DNA of 64,000 nt, taken from positions 124,001 to 188,000 of the forward strand of contig CAYSRG010000001.1 in assembly GCA_964433555.1 (NCBI GenBank), read 5' to 3'. Position 1 is the first letter of the stretch. The number at the start of each line of letters is the position of its first letter. This stretch comes from Stramentimicrobium sp964433555 (GTDB taxonomy: Bacteria > Atribacterota > Phoenicimicrobiia > Phoenicimicrobiales > Stramentimicrobiaceae). Under the pieces are notes generated by a model. That model ran no database searches, was not told the origin of the DNA, and was given only the letters and a program-made list of their open reading frames with translations. This document shows positions 35,585-45,177 of this stretch, piece after piece. Both the position numbers and the translations under genes were made by a program.

Positions 35585-36547
35585 TTAATAATATTGATAA
35601 GCAAGTAATCCCAGTAGAGCAAATACCAGGCCAACTATCCAAAACATGATAACAATATACACTTCTTTCCACTTCATCATTTCAAAATGATGATGTAAAG
35701 GACTCATCAGAAATACTGGCTTATGATTCAATTGTATGGACATGACCTGGATTATCACTGATAGTGTTTCCAGAACAAAGACTCCGCCTATGAGTAACAA
35801 GAATAATTCGGTATTACTAAAAACAGCTATGGTTGCCAGGGCTCCCCCTAATCCTAAAGAACCAACATCACCCAGGAAAATACGAGCCGGGTGAAAATTA
35901 AATAATAAAAAACCAGCACAAGAAAAGGTAATAATGAGAGTAAATATAGCCAGGTCCTTCTTGTCCTGACTAAAAGCAATTAAAGCAAAAGCTAAAAGAG
36001 CAATAATAATTAGTCCGGTTGCTAATCCATCCAATCCATCAGTAAGGTTCACAGCATTGGTAGTAGATAAGAAAATCAGTATGACTAATGGTATATAGAT
36101 TATGGACGAAATAGGAAATGAGTTGGATTTAAATGGAATTATTATAGTTTGGTCGAATAATGCAGTTTGAAAATACCAGTATAAAAAGATAATACTTATT
36201 ATTAATTGCAAAACAATCTTATTCCGAGCTTTTAAACCTAAGGACCTTCCTTTGTAAAACTTTATAATATCATCAATAAATCCAACCAGTCCATAACTAC
36301 ACATTAGAATAAATGAAACATAAATTATAGTGTCTTCGGGATGGAAAAAGAGTAAAGAAAGAGCTACAGAAAAAAAAATTATTATTCCCCCCATAGTAGG
36401 GGTTCCACTCTTATGCTGGTGCAAATCGGGTCCTTCCTGTCGGATTCTTTGTCCTACTTTATATTTTTTCTGAATTTTGATAAAGCAAGGAATCAGGGCA
36501 ATTGGACTCAAAAAAGCAATGAGTAAAGTTGCTATTACTCTAAGCAT
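35585..36547 (-). CDS. mraY: Phospho-N-acetylmuramoyl-pentapeptide transferase
   Basis: 320 residues with ten membrane spans. Transfers phospho-MurNAc-pentapeptide to undecaprenyl phosphate to form lipid I. Family motifs KSGTPTMGG, GFIDDIIKF, NLTDGLDGLATG, and the C-terminal LMSPLHHHFE are complete. The ATG at 36547 overlaps murF by 8 bases and has an AGGGG site. Confidence 0.97.
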   Translation of the reverse strand: MLRVIATLLIAFLSPIALIPCFIKIQKKYKVGQRIRQEGPDLHQHKSGTPTMGGIIIFFSVALSLLFFHPEDTIIYVSFILMCSYGLVGFIDDIIKFYKGRSLGLKARNKIVLQLIISIIFLYWYFQTALFDQTIIIPFKSNSFPISSIIYIPLVILIFLSTTNAVNLTDGLDGLATGLIIIALLAFALIAFSQDKKDLAIFTLIITFSCAGFLLFNFHPARIFLGDVGSLGLGGALATIAVFSNTELFLLLIGGVFVLETLSVIIQVMSIQLNHKPVFLMSPLHHHFEMMKWKEVYIVIMFWIVGLVFALLGLLAYQYY

Positions 36548-37979
36548 AATCGTAATTCCCCTTATTCTGTATATTTTCCTTCCAGTACTGTACAATATCT
36601 TCCATTTGCATATCTCTGGAACCTTTTAATAAGACAATGCTATTTTCGGGTGCCGATTGCATTAACCATTGCCCTAATTTCCCCTTTTCCTCTTTTCCAA
36701 AATAGTAGATTTTATCCTTTCCCATCCCCCCTTCTAAAGCACCCTGGATGATAAAATTACCATACTTACCAAACGCAATGAGCATATCATAAAAAAGATA
36801 GGCTACTACTCTTCCTACTTCTTTGTGGTAATCAATTGAGTTATCACCTAACTCCAACATATCTCCTAAAACAGCAATCCGAAATCTACCTTTAGCAATA
36901 CTCGCAACGCTCTGTAAAGCCTCTTTGGTAGCTGTTGGATTGGCATTATAATAATCTTGAATCAACGCTATTCCCTTATCCAATAGTAAATACTCCATGT
37001 GCAAATCGGTCCCTTGAAAATTTGATATTTTCTCTATCATATCCCTGATAGGTATTTTCATCTTTATACCTACTGCTATTGCTGCCAGGGCATTTAATAT
37101 GTTAAATTTACCCAGAAGAGGCAAAAAGACCTGAAAGCTATCTTTACCCGATATCTGGAGTTCAAAATGTAGTTCCCTTTCATTTTTTTGCCAGAAATTT
37201 TTTGCTCTTACCTGGGCTTCGGGATGAAATCCAAAGCTGATTATTTCATTATGAGATGACACACAACCAACCAAGTAATCAAAATAGTCATCATCTCGAT
37301 TCAGTATCGCTGTTCCCTTATCTTTTATTGACAGTATTAATTCAGATTTCTCCCGCGCAATATTATCCTTATTTTTAAATAAGCCGATATGCGCTTCTCC
37401 AATATTAGTTATTACAGCAATATCAGGTCTGGTAATAGCTGTTAATTCTTTTATTTCCCCAATCTTTTGCGCCGCCATTTCCATCACCAGCACGTCATGG
37501 TCAGATGCTAAATCCAGAACGGTAAGCGGTACACCTATTTCATTGTTATAATTTCCTTTAGACTTTAATACGTGATATTTAGCAGATAATAAGTGTACAA
37601 TCATCTCCTTGGTCGTAGTCTTGCCATTACTGCCGGTCACACAGATATTGAAAGGTCTAAATAAAGAATGATAATAATGAGCCCAAAACTGGAAAGCCAA
37701 CAGGGTGTTCTCTACCAATAATAAAGGCTGTTTAAGTTCTTTGGATAATGAGGAGTGTTGCTGAAAGAAATTCTTCTCTAAAACAACTCCCACGGCACCT
37801 TTTTCACAAGCAGCTTTAATGAAATCATGCCCGTCATATTTTTCCCCTTTTAAGGCAATAAAAAGTTCTCCAGTTTTTATTGTTCTGCTATCAATGGAAA
37901 TATGTTGCCAGGTGATATCTTTATCTCCTAAGATGAGTGAATCAGGAATTATCCGGGCAAAATCATATAAATGAAACAT
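36540..37979 (-). CDS. murF: UDP-MurNAc-tripeptide-D-alanyl-D-alanine ligase
   Basis: 479 residues. Adds D-Ala-D-Ala to the UDP-MurNAc tripeptide. ATP loop TGSNGKTTTKEMI, central NYNNEIGVPLTVL, and IQDYYNANPTATKEAL are typical. Abuts murE with no spacer and overlaps mraY by 8 bases, so translation is tightly linked. Confidence 0.96.
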   Translation of the reverse strand: MFHLYDFARIIPDSLILGDKDITWQHISIDSRTIKTGELFIALKGEKYDGHDFIKAACEKGAVGVVLEKNFFQQHSSLSKELKQPLLLVENTLLAFQFWAHYYHSLFRPFNICVTGSNGKTTTKEMIVHLLSAKYHVLKSKGNYNNEIGVPLTVLDLASDHDVLVMEMAAQKIGEIKELTAITRPDIAVITNIGEAHIGLFKNKDNIAREKSELILSIKDKGTAILNRDDDYFDYLVGCVSSHNEIISFGFHPEAQVRAKNFWQKNERELHFELQISGKDSFQVFLPLLGKFNILNALAAIAVGIKMKIPIRDMIEKISNFQGTDLHMEYLLLDKGIALIQDYYNANPTATKEALQSVASIAKGRFRIAVLGDMLELGDNSIDYHKEVGRVVAYLFYDMLIAFGKYGNFIIQGALEGGMGKDKIYYFGKEEKGKLGQWLMQSAPENSIVLLKGSRDMQMEDIVQYWKENIQNKGNYDYA

Positions 37980-39473
37980 CTATTTCTTGTCCTTTTTGGT
38001 TAATATTTGGCGAACTACCTCTTCATCATTATGATAAATAACTTGATTATGATAAACCTGTTCATTTTCAGGACCCTTCCCAGCAATTAAGACAATATCA
38101 TTTTCTTCTGCCATCTGAAGGGCAAAATTGATTGCTTTCACACGATCCAGAATTACTCTATAATTACCATTTTCTACCTCTTGAAATCCCCTTTCTATTT
38201 CTTTTGAGATTATTGCCGGATCTTCACTGCGAGGATTATCAGCGGTAATTATACTGTAATCACTGTATTTTCCCACAACCTGTCCCATCTTTTTTCTTAC
38301 CCGGTTATCCCTTTCTCCACCGTGACCAAAAATGGTAATAATCTTGTTTCTGGGAAACAGCCTCAGTGTTTTTAAAATATGCTCCAAACCATGAAAATTA
38401 TGAGCAAAATCTACAATAATGGTATAAGGCTGTCCATAATCCAGAATTTTATATCGACCTGGGGCGCCGGAAAACTTTTGAAAAGCACTGGCAATGGTAT
38501 CTAAGGGGATCCCCTGACTTGTTGCAGCTGCAATAGCAGCCAAGGCATTATAAACATTATATAGACCACTCATATTTAATAAAATCTCCGCTTCTCCTTG
38601 AGGAGTTTCTGCAATAAAATGAACTTCTTTTAAATGTAATACTATATTACGAGCATGAAACATTGCCTTTTGTTTTTTTATCCCATAAGTTAGCACATCA
38701 GTCTTCAGACAGTCTATAAATTCATGAGCATATTTCTCATCTATATTTATAATGCCTTTTTTACTGGACATATCTTTGCAGGATTCATTCAAAGAAAGGA
38801 ACAACCTCTTTTTACTCTCTAAATAGTTAGCAAAATTTTTATGAATTTCAAAATGTTCATCGCTAATATTGGTAAAAATGGCTATATCAAAATCACAGCC
38901 CTCTACCCTGGATAAACTCAGGGCATGTGATGATACCTCCATAATGGCATAATCGGTCTGATAGGCTAACATTTGGCAAAAAGTCTTTTGTAAATCAAGG
39001 GATTCCATAGTAGTCATCCTGGAATGAACAGTTTGATTATTAATAATATTCTCCGCAGTTGTTAAGAGACCAGTTTTTTTCTGAGCTTCCTCCAGAATGG
39101 CCTTAATCATGTAAGCCACTGTGGTCTTGCCGTTGGTACCAGTAATACCAATCAGTTTCAATTTTCGAGAAGGGTAATGGTAATAGCGATTAGCCAAAAA
39201 AGCCAGTGCTTTTCTGGTATCCTTAACTAATATGGTAGTAATGTCTGAATTTATAGGAAGATCTTTCTGCAGTAAAATAACCTTAGCTCCTCTGTCAATT
39301 GCTTCTGGTATGTAGTAATGGCCATCAGTTACAAAGCCAACAATGCAGACAAATAAATTTCCCGGTTCCACCGATTTGGAATTTTGTGATAAGGCGTTTA
39401 TTTCTACGTCAATGCATCCCTGTATTTTTTCAACAGGTAAATCCTGGATTAAAGTTGATAATCTCATAATCAA
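37980..39473 (-). CDS. murE: UDP-MurNAc-L-Ala-D-Glu-meso-diaminopimelate ligase
   Basis: 497 residues. Adds the third residue of the stem peptide. ATP loop TGTNGKTTVAYMI and TTMESLDLQ are seen, and the DNPR motif (TADNPRSEDP) marks meso-diaminopimelate specificity. GAGG sits 6 bp before TTG 39473 and 12 bp before ATG 39467; I favour the TTG. Abuts murF. Confidence 0.96.
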   Translation of the reverse strand: MIMRLSTLIQDLPVEKIQGCIDVEINALSQNSKSVEPGNLFVCIVGFVTDGHYYIPEAIDRGAKVILLQKDLPINSDITTILVKDTRKALAFLANRYYHYPSRKLKLIGITGTNGKTTVAYMIKAILEEAQKKTGLLTTAENIINNQTVHSRMTTMESLDLQKTFCQMLAYQTDYAIMEVSSHALSLSRVEGCDFDIAIFTNISDEHFEIHKNFANYLESKKRLFLSLNESCKDMSSKKGIINIDEKYAHEFIDCLKTDVLTYGIKKQKAMFHARNIVLHLKEVHFIAETPQGEAEILLNMSGLYNVYNALAAIAAATSQGIPLDTIASAFQKFSGAPGRYKILDYGQPYTIIVDFAHNFHGLEHILKTLRLFPRNKIITIFGHGGERDNRVRKKMGQVVGKYSDYSIITADNPRSEDPAIISKEIERGFQEVENGNYRVILDRVKAINFALQMAEENDIVLIAGKGPENEQVYHNQVIYHNDEEVVRQILTKKDKK

Positions 39474-39580
39474 TTTTTACCTCAGATGTTATTCTTACCC
39501 TCTAATTTTTTATCTAATTTCACTGACCAGGAATATCTTACTTGATATCGATTAAAAAGTAAACTGTTCTTTCAATTCCT

Positions 39581-41278
39581 TTATTCAGGAGGAATTGAAA
39601 GATAAGGCAATGTTTTGGAGGCAATTTCTTGAAAAACGGGTGCGGCAACTGTCCCGCCATAATAACTACCTTTAGGTTCATCCAGCATAACCAAAATTGC
39701 TATTTCCGCCTCATCTACAGGTGCATACCCTGCAAACCAGGAAGTAAATTTCTCATTAGAATATCTTCCCAATGCAAAATCAAATTTCTGAGAGGTGCCA
39801 GTCTTCCCAGCCGCTGGGTAATGTTTTAATTTTGCTCTGGAACCGGTACCGTTATCCACGACTTCCTGTAAAATACGGGACATCGTCTTGGCAGTACGTG
39901 GCGAAATAACCTGCCGCACCTCTTCAGGATAATATTTTTTAACAATATTATCCTCTTCATCTAATATTTTACTGACTATTAAAGGTTTCATCAAAACGCC
40001 ATTATTGGCAATTGCCGCCACACCCATCACCAGTTGTAATGGTGTTACAGATATTTCCTGACCAATAGATAAAGATGCGTTGGAAATCTTAGACCACTTA
40101 CTTACCGGTCTGAATAAACCAGCAGATTCTCCAGGAAGATCTATCCCAGTTTTTTCACCAAATCCAAACTTATTTATCGATTCAGCAAAAATATTTTTAT
40201 CAATGCGGGTGCCAACTTCGATTACACCAACATTACAGGAATTTTTGACGATCTCTGTTAAATCTTGATAGCCATGAGGATCAATATCACGAATTACTGT
40301 TCCCTGATAATTTATCCAGCCTTTACAATTAAAATGATCCGATAAACTAGCATAACCGTGTTCTAAAGCAGTAGCTATAGTAAATATTTTGAAGGTTGAA
40401 CCTGGTTCATAATTATCAGTAATAGCTCGGTTTCGTCGATATTCTTCCGTTGAATCCTGATAATTATTGCTATTGAAGGTAGGTCTTACAGCTAAGCTTA
40501 AAATTTCGCCTGTTTTGGGATTAACAACAATAGCCACCGCTGATTTGGGATGATATTGTTGGAAGGCTTTGTGGAGAGCCTCTTCAGTAATGTATTGTAT
40601 TACTTCATCTATAGAAAGGACAATAGATAATCCATTTTTGGCAGGTTGTATCATTTCTGTACTGAGGGGTATCTTTGCTCCAGAAGCGTCTCTTTCCATC
40701 ACTATTAGACCAGACTGGCTTTTTAATTCGTTATCAAAATATAATTCCAGACCTTCTAATCCTTGATTATCTATACCCACAAAACCAATTAAATTGGCAG
40801 CAAGAGATTCTTTGGGATAGAATCTTTTATTTTCGGTTACAAAGTCAAGTCCATCCAGATCTAAGCTTTTTATTTCTTCATATTTCCCCTGAGAAAGTTT
40901 ACGATCAATCCAGACAAAGTACCTCTCTTTGGTTAACTCTTTTTCTACATCCTGAGAAGTTAAACCAAGTTTTGAAGAAAGTAATCGGGAGGTTTGCTCG
41001 GGTTGCTCAATTCTATAAGGAATGGCAAATAATGATTTTGACTCAATATTTGTGGCTAATTTTTTAAAATTCCGGTCAAAAATTACCCCTCTTTTACCAT
41101 CTACAATATATGAGGCAATATGCTCTTTACGGGCAAGTTCATGTAGAACGCTACTTCCTACCACCTGTATGTTATAAAGTCGGTAGATAAGTAATAAAAA
41201 AATTGATATAAATACAATAAGTAAAAAAAGGATTCTTTCTCTTTTTTCTAAAAAATGCACCAAAACAACATGCCTCAT
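39581..41278 (-). CDS. ftsI: Penicillin-binding protein 3 / FtsI transpeptidase
   Basis: 565 residues: one N-terminal membrane span, dimerisation domain, and class B transpeptidase domain. Catalytic motifs are STFK (in YEPGSTFKIFTIA), SCN (in VKNSCNVGVIEVG) and KTG (in AAGKTGTSQKF). No PASTA repeats at the C-terminus. The start is uncertain: ATG 41278 lacks a ribosome binding site, while TTG 41263 has GAGG 9 bp upstream. Cross-links septal peptidoglycan. Confidence 0.95.
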   Translation of the reverse strand: MRHVVLVHFLEKRERILFLLIVFISIFLLLIYRLYNIQVVGSSVLHELARKEHIASYIVDGKRGVIFDRNFKKLATNIESKSLFAIPYRIEQPEQTSRLLSSKLGLTSQDVEKELTKERYFVWIDRKLSQGKYEEIKSLDLDGLDFVTENKRFYPKESLAANLIGFVGIDNQGLEGLELYFDNELKSQSGLIVMERDASGAKIPLSTEMIQPAKNGLSIVLSIDEVIQYITEEALHKAFQQYHPKSAVAIVVNPKTGEILSLAVRPTFNSNNYQDSTEEYRRNRAITDNYEPGSTFKIFTIATALEHGYASLSDHFNCKGWINYQGTVIRDIDPHGYQDLTEIVKNSCNVGVIEVGTRIDKNIFAESINKFGFGEKTGIDLPGESAGLFRPVSKWSKISNASLSIGQEISVTPLQLVMGVAAIANNGVLMKPLIVSKILDEEDNIVKKYYPEEVRQVISPRTAKTMSRILQEVVDNGTGSRAKLKHYPAAGKTGTSQKFDFALGRYSNEKFTSWFAGYAPVDEAEIAILVMLDEPKGSYYGGTVAAPVFQEIASKTLPYLSIPPE

Positions 41279-41295
41279 GCATTGAAAAATGATAT

Positions 41296-41736
41296 TTACT
41301 GATTGCGAAATATCTGTAAATTAGCAAATTCTTTGAAAAAAGTTCCAGCTTCTAAGAATTTGCCACTCTGGTTTGATTCTGAAGGTTGTTCTGCTATCAT
41401 ATTGTTATTGATGTGGCTGGGAAGCATAGCAATAAATTCTATTTTTTCTGGTCGGCACATACCGAGTTCCTCAACCGCTATGCTTTCAACTCGGGTTAAA
41501 GAAGAAAGGCTTTCTACAGTAGATTCCAGTTGATATTTTTGTACTAAAAGTTCATCCTTTCTCTTCTCCAGATCAATAGACTGATAACCTAATTTCATAA
41601 GGATTATATTACTACAAATATATCCAATAATCAGTAGACTTACCATAATAATGGAAAAAATAAAAAAAGAGAATGATAACCGGTGATTTTTTAATAGAAA
41701 TTGTTCACTTTCCTCCATAGAAACAATGTCTTTCAT
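41296..41736 (-). CDS. ftsL: FtsL-like divisome protein
   Basis: 146 residues. Short cytoplasmic head, one membrane span (about residues 21-46) and a coiled-coil stretch (SIDLEKRKDELLVQKYQLESTV), then the ELGMCRPEKIEFI segment typical of FtsL/DivIC proteins (usually LGM..P...). The position between rsmH and ftsI is the standard ftsL place. Sequence conservation in this family is low, so the call rests mainly on topology and position. Confidence 0.85.
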   Translation of the reverse strand: MKDIVSMEESEQFLLKNHRLSFSFFIFSIIMVSLLIIGYICSNIILMKLGYQSIDLEKRKDELLVQKYQLESTVESLSSLTRVESIAVEELGMCRPEKIEFIAMLPSHINNNMIAEQPSESNQSGKFLEAGTFFKEFANLQIFRNQ

Positions 41737-41751
41737 CTTTCAGACACTTCC

Positions 41752-42669
41752 TTATATACATATTTTTTCGCCTAACCTCATTCTTGCGCTACGAGCTCTG
41801 GGATTTTGTCTGATTTCCTCCTCTACAGGATAAATCGGCTTTTTAAATATTCTTCTCAAACCATAACCATACTGATTCATTATTTCCTGCTTTTCCCATT
41901 CTCGAAAGGTATTCTTAATCATTCTGTCTTCCAGGGAATGATATGATATTACTCCTATTCTGCCTCTTTGCTCTAAAAGTTTTATTGCTTGAAACAGAGC
42001 TTCCTTTAATACGGATAACTCTTTATTTACCTCAATTCTGATAGCTTGAAATACTTTAGTTGCCGGATGTAAGCGCCATTTTCCTTTCCTATGCTTGGCA
42101 TAAAAATTGGTAATCAATTGTGCCAGCTGACTGGTAGTTTCTAAGGAATTCCTTTTTCTTTCCTCAACAATTATTCTGGCTAAAGAACGAGAAAAACGTT
42201 CTTCTCCATATCTGCTAAATATTTCTGCTAATTGCCTTTCCGAATAACGGTTTACTACATAGTGAGCATCTAATTCTTCACTTAAATCCATTCTCATATC
42301 CAGTAAGCTTTCTTTGTTAAAACTAAATCCCCTGTATGGAGTATCAACTTGATGAGAAGAGATTCCCAGGTCAAAAAAGATACCGGTTACTTCAGCGAAT
42401 CCTAAACTATGTAAGACTATTTCTAATTCAGCAAAGTTAGCTTTTACCAATATAACTCTATCCTGATAGTCTTTTAATTTTTCTCGGGTAAATTCCAGCG
42501 CTTCTATATCCTGATCAAATCCAACAAGCCATCCTTCTGGATAAATCTTCTCAATAATTTTTTGGGCATGACCACCTCCACCCAGAGTACAATCGACATA
42601 TATTCCTGTCTTCCTGGTAATCAGATTTACCAAAACTTGTTCTGGCATTACAGGAATATGAAAAATCAT
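41752..42669 (-). CDS. rsmH: 16S rRNA (cytosine1402-N4)-methyltransferase
   Basis: 305 residues (older name MraW). SAM site IYVDCTLGGGGHAQKIIEK, FDLGISSHQVDTPYRGFSF, and the C-terminal ISYHSLEDRMIKNTFREW block are typical. Follows mraZ by 2 bp. Confidence 0.97.
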   Translation of the reverse strand: MIFHIPVMPEQVLVNLITRKTGIYVDCTLGGGGHAQKIIEKIYPEGWLVGFDQDIEALEFTREKLKDYQDRVILVKANFAELEIVLHSLGFAEVTGIFFDLGISSHQVDTPYRGFSFNKESLLDMRMDLSEELDAHYVVNRYSERQLAEIFSRYGEERFSRSLARIIVEERKRNSLETTSQLAQLITNFYAKHRKGKWRLHPATKVFQAIRIEVNKELSVLKEALFQAIKLLEQRGRIGVISYHSLEDRMIKNTFREWEKQEIMNQYGYGLRRIFKKPIYPVEEEIRQNPRARSARMRLGEKICI

Positions 42670-42671
42670 TA

Positions 42672-43109
42672 TTAATCCTGTCCTTCTTTTTCATAGATAC
42701 GCTCAGCTATGTCTTCATATGACTGTTCTGTCTCCTCAGCATATCCATTCCATCGTTTTAAATCCCAAATTTCAATTCGTTCAAATACTCCTATGATTAC
42801 TACATTCTTTTCTATCCCGGCATAATCTCTTAAGTGTTTGGCTATCACCACTCTTCCCTGTTGATCAAAACTACTTATCAATGCTCGGGAAGCCAAAGTT
42901 CTTTTAAAAGCCCTGGTATCCTTTTTCCCGATGGGAAGATTCTGCAAGTTATGAGATAATTTTCCCCATTCCTCCATAGAGTAGACAAAGAGACATTTAT
43001 CCAAACCGAAAGTTATAATGAAGTTATCTCCTAAATTCTCTCTAAACTTAGCAGGCATAATGATTCTGCTCTTTTTATCTAAGGAATGTTCATATTGCCC
43101 CAGAAACAT
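42672..43109 (-). CDS. mraZ: Transcriptional regulator MraZ
   Basis: 145 residues. MraZ forms rings of repeated SpoVT-AbrB-like folds and represses its own dcw operon. Two copies of the fold are visible: FLGQYEHSLDKKSRIIMPAKFR and SRALISSFDQQGRVVIAKHLR. ATG 43109 follows the GGAG of the last 10-bp repeat by 5 bases. First gene of the dcw cluster and adjacent to a triple repeat that is probably its own operator. Confidence 0.96.
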   Translation of the reverse strand: MFLGQYEHSLDKKSRIIMPAKFRENLGDNFIITFGLDKCLFVYSMEEWGKLSHNLQNLPIGKKDTRAFKRTLASRALISSFDQQGRVVIAKHLRDYAGIEKNVVIIGVFERIEIWDLKRWNGYAEETEQSYEDIAERIYEKEGQD

Positions 43110-43110
43110 C

Positions 43111-43142
43111 ATCTCTCCACTTCTCTCCACTTCTCTCCACTT
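43111..43142 (-). promoter_or_regulatory. Triple MraZ-type box (three 10-bp direct repeats)
   Basis: On the minus strand AAGTGGAGAG is repeated three times at exactly 10-bp spacing, ending in the mraZ start codons. Known MraZ operators in E. coli and Mycoplasma are also direct repeats of short G-rich boxes at 10-bp spacing in the mraZ leader. The third unit also supplies the mraZ Shine-Dalgarno site, so bound MraZ would sit on both early transcript and translation start. Confidence 0.85.
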
Positions 43143-43146
43143 TTTT

Positions 43147-43152
43147 ATTATA
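43147..43152 (-). promoter_or_regulatory. Candidate -10 box of the dcw operon
   Basis: TATAAT on the minus strand, 5 bp before the first MraZ-type repeat, so a transcript would begin within the boxes. The -35 region (about 17 bp further upstream, TTTTTC-like) is weak. Confidence 0.55.
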
Positions 43153-43278
43153 GTATACTACAATTTTCTGAAAAAATCCTCTTTTTTTAAAAAAATTAAA
43201 AAATTTTTTATTACCTGAAAAAGAAGCGTTTATGCTGAGAGAAAATTAGAAGAGTGGTATTGCTGATATAAATAAATA

Positions 43279-43301
43279 ACGCACCCTTATTAGGGGTGCG
43301 T
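43279..43301 (-). terminator. Terminator after rnpB
   Basis: Stem ACGCACCC/GGGTGCGT (8 bp, 7-base loop) followed on the minus strand by TATTTATTTAT; 17 bp past the rnpB 3' end. Confidence 0.8.
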
Positions 43302-43318
43302 GAAGATAATCAAAAGTT

Positions 43319-43681
43319 GGTAAGCAAATCATAAGCCGAGTTCTGTCACCGTATTTACCATAAGGTAAAAACAGTGTGGTAATCATCTATCTGGAGTATA
43401 AGTTACCTTATACTTCTAGCGATCTACCCGAAAACTTATAGCGGGCCACTATCTGTTCTCTTCTTGATCTTACTCCAAGCGGGGTTTGCTAAGCTTATTG
43501 GTCACCCAATAACTGGTAGGCTCTTACCCTGCCTTTTCACCATTACCAGAATAACTGGCTGTCTCTTTTCTGTAGCACTTTCCTGGGATCACTCCCACTG
43601 GGTATTACCCAGCACTCTGCCCTACGGAGCTCGGACTTTCCTCAGGTTTACAAAAACCTGCGATTACCTGATTTACTTACC
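43319..43681 (-). ncRNA. rnpB: RNase P RNA, type A
   Basis: About 363 nt. P1 is formed by the ends (GGTAAGTAAATC with GATTTGCTTACC). The universal signatures GAGGAAAGTCCG near the 5' end and ACAGAACTCGGCTTA near the 3' end are exact. The internal GGTGAAAAGGCAGGGTAAGA block and its surroundings fit the ancestral type A fold, unlike the type B of Bacilli. Processes tRNA 5' leaders. It lies between mraZ and the zinc-ribbon gene. Confidence 0.96.
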
Positions 43682-43892
43682 ATAATATATTCGATAGGGC
43701 TTCTTCTCCTATAGTATAACATATATCGTATCTGGTAGCATATTCTTCTTAGAGAATAGTGTGCTTTTACTCATAAGTTGGTTACAATAAATTTATTTAC
43801 TTTTTACAAACTTTCTAGAAAGAATCTATTATTCATATTTAATTTTTAATTTATTTTTTCCTAAGGCTTATATTCTCAGATGATGACTGCCT

Positions 43893-44612
43893 TCAGGATG
43901 TTTCTTTCCAGATTAATATTCTGTTACAATTAGGACATATTATCAAGCAATCATCCTTCTGTAAATGATAAATAATATCACTGGGGAGCGAAAGATTGCA
44001 GCCCGCACATATGGGACCTTCAATCTCAACAATAGCCTCCCCTCTCTTTTCATTCCATAACATGAGATATCTGTCCATTAAGGAATTATCATTGATTTGA
44101 TCGGCAATTTCTTTTCTTTCTCTTTCTTTTTTCCGGATATACTGCTGAATTGTATTCTCTTCCTGTTCAACTTGCCGTTGTATTTCTTTTAATTGCTCTT
44201 TTAATTCTGATAGCTCTCTTTCTATCTTACTTATTCTCAATTTGATGCTATCTTCTTCATCCATAATTATTAGCAAATCTTCTTCCACCTTATCTAAATC
44301 TACCTGTAAAGACTCTATTACCTTCTGTAGCTGTTTTAATTCTTTGATATCACTAATTTTACCACCATAAAGTTCATTCTTGTTTTTTTCGATTTTATCA
44401 TTTAGAGCCTTGCTATCAATCTCTTTTCTTTTTAATCTTATTTGTACCTCTTTTAAAACATTTTTTTCTTGTTGCCGTTTTTTTTCTAAATTAGCTATCT
44501 GTCTTTCCTTTGCTCGAATACGAACTGGTAAACTAATACATCTGGTATTCTCTTTAGCAATCTCATTGTCTATCTTCTGAAGTAGCATTAATGAGTATAG
44601 TTGTTCTCTCAA
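43893..44612 (-). CDS. C4-type zinc-ribbon coiled-coil protein (CdsZ/COG1579-like)
   Basis: 239 residues: long coiled coil (residues 1-180) and a C-terminal zinc ribbon with CAGC...CPNC (PICAGCNLSLPSDIIYHL, IICPNCNRIL). The family is widespread; chlamydial and helicobacter members bind secretion or flagellar partners, but the general role is unknown. TTG 44612 has GGAGG 6 bp upstream. rnpB follows on the same strand. Confidence 0.85.
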   Translation of the reverse strand: MREQLYSLMLLQKIDNEIAKENTRCISLPVRIRAKERQIANLEKKRQQEKNVLKEVQIRLKRKEIDSKALNDKIEKNKNELYGGKISDIKELKQLQKVIESLQVDLDKVEEDLLIIMDEEDSIKLRISKIERELSELKEQLKEIQRQVEQEENTIQQYIRKKERERKEIADQINDNSLMDRYLMLWNEKRGEAIVEIEGPICAGCNLSLPSDIIYHLQKDDCLIICPNCNRILIWKETS

Positions 44613-44955
44613 CAGTTGCCTCCTTATTATCTTTGGGATAATCTTTTCATCTAATCTCTTCCCGAAGTAATCATTGCTCTCTCAATGTTTGTCTCAAAAG
44701 CCTTAACTAACTTCCCAGAAGGTAATCATTATATTGAAATAAAAAAGCCTTACTTTATTATCACATAAAGTAAGGCTAATAATAAGCACGAGCAACACTG
44801 CTCAATCTTTTCTTCTTTTAGTCTTTGTGGTAATTTATCTATTATATCTATATCCTTCATTTTCTCATTTTCATATAATTAATATTGGTAAATTCTAAGA
44901 GCTTTAGTAAAAAAATAATAGGCTTAAAGGTCTTAGAGTTTATGGTAATATATAT
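44613..44955. other. Intergenic region before the zinc-ribbon gene
   Basis: Holds the terminator at 44741-44777 and presumably the zinc-ribbon gene promoter. Nothing else recognised. Confidence 0.5.
44741..44777 (-). terminator. Rho-independent terminator after the tRNA gene
   Basis: Stem AGCCTTACTTTAT/ATAAAGTAAGGCT (13 bp, short loop) followed on the minus strand by TTTTTT. It ends the transcript that carries the tRNA, about 180 bp downstream of it. Confidence 0.85.
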
Positions 44956-45031
44956 TGGTGGGCCCACCCGGATTCGAACCAGGGACCGGCCGGTTATGAG
45001 CCGGCTGCTCTACCAGCTGAGCTATGGGCCC
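44956..45031 (-). tRNA. tRNA with CAT anticodon (Met, or Ile2 after lysidine modification)
   Basis: 76 nt with encoded CCA. Acceptor stem GGGCCCA/TGGGCCC, D-arm TAGCTCAGCTGGTAGAGCA, anticodon stem GCCGG-CTCATAA-CCGGC, and T-arm CCTGGTTCGAATCCGGG (one imperfect pair). Initiator features (C1-A72 mismatch, GGG/CCC pairs) are absent, so it is elongator Met or the AUA-reading Ile tRNA. Confidence 0.95.
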
Positions 45032-45177
45032 CATAAAAAATGTCCTTTAAAAGTATAGCAGATATCAAGAGAAAGTCAAGGAATTGTTTGCGTCCAATAC
45101 ATTTACAACATAGCAGGATCTTTATTATTTATTAACTTACTACAATATTCTATTGGCGTCAAAAGATTTAAGTTACA

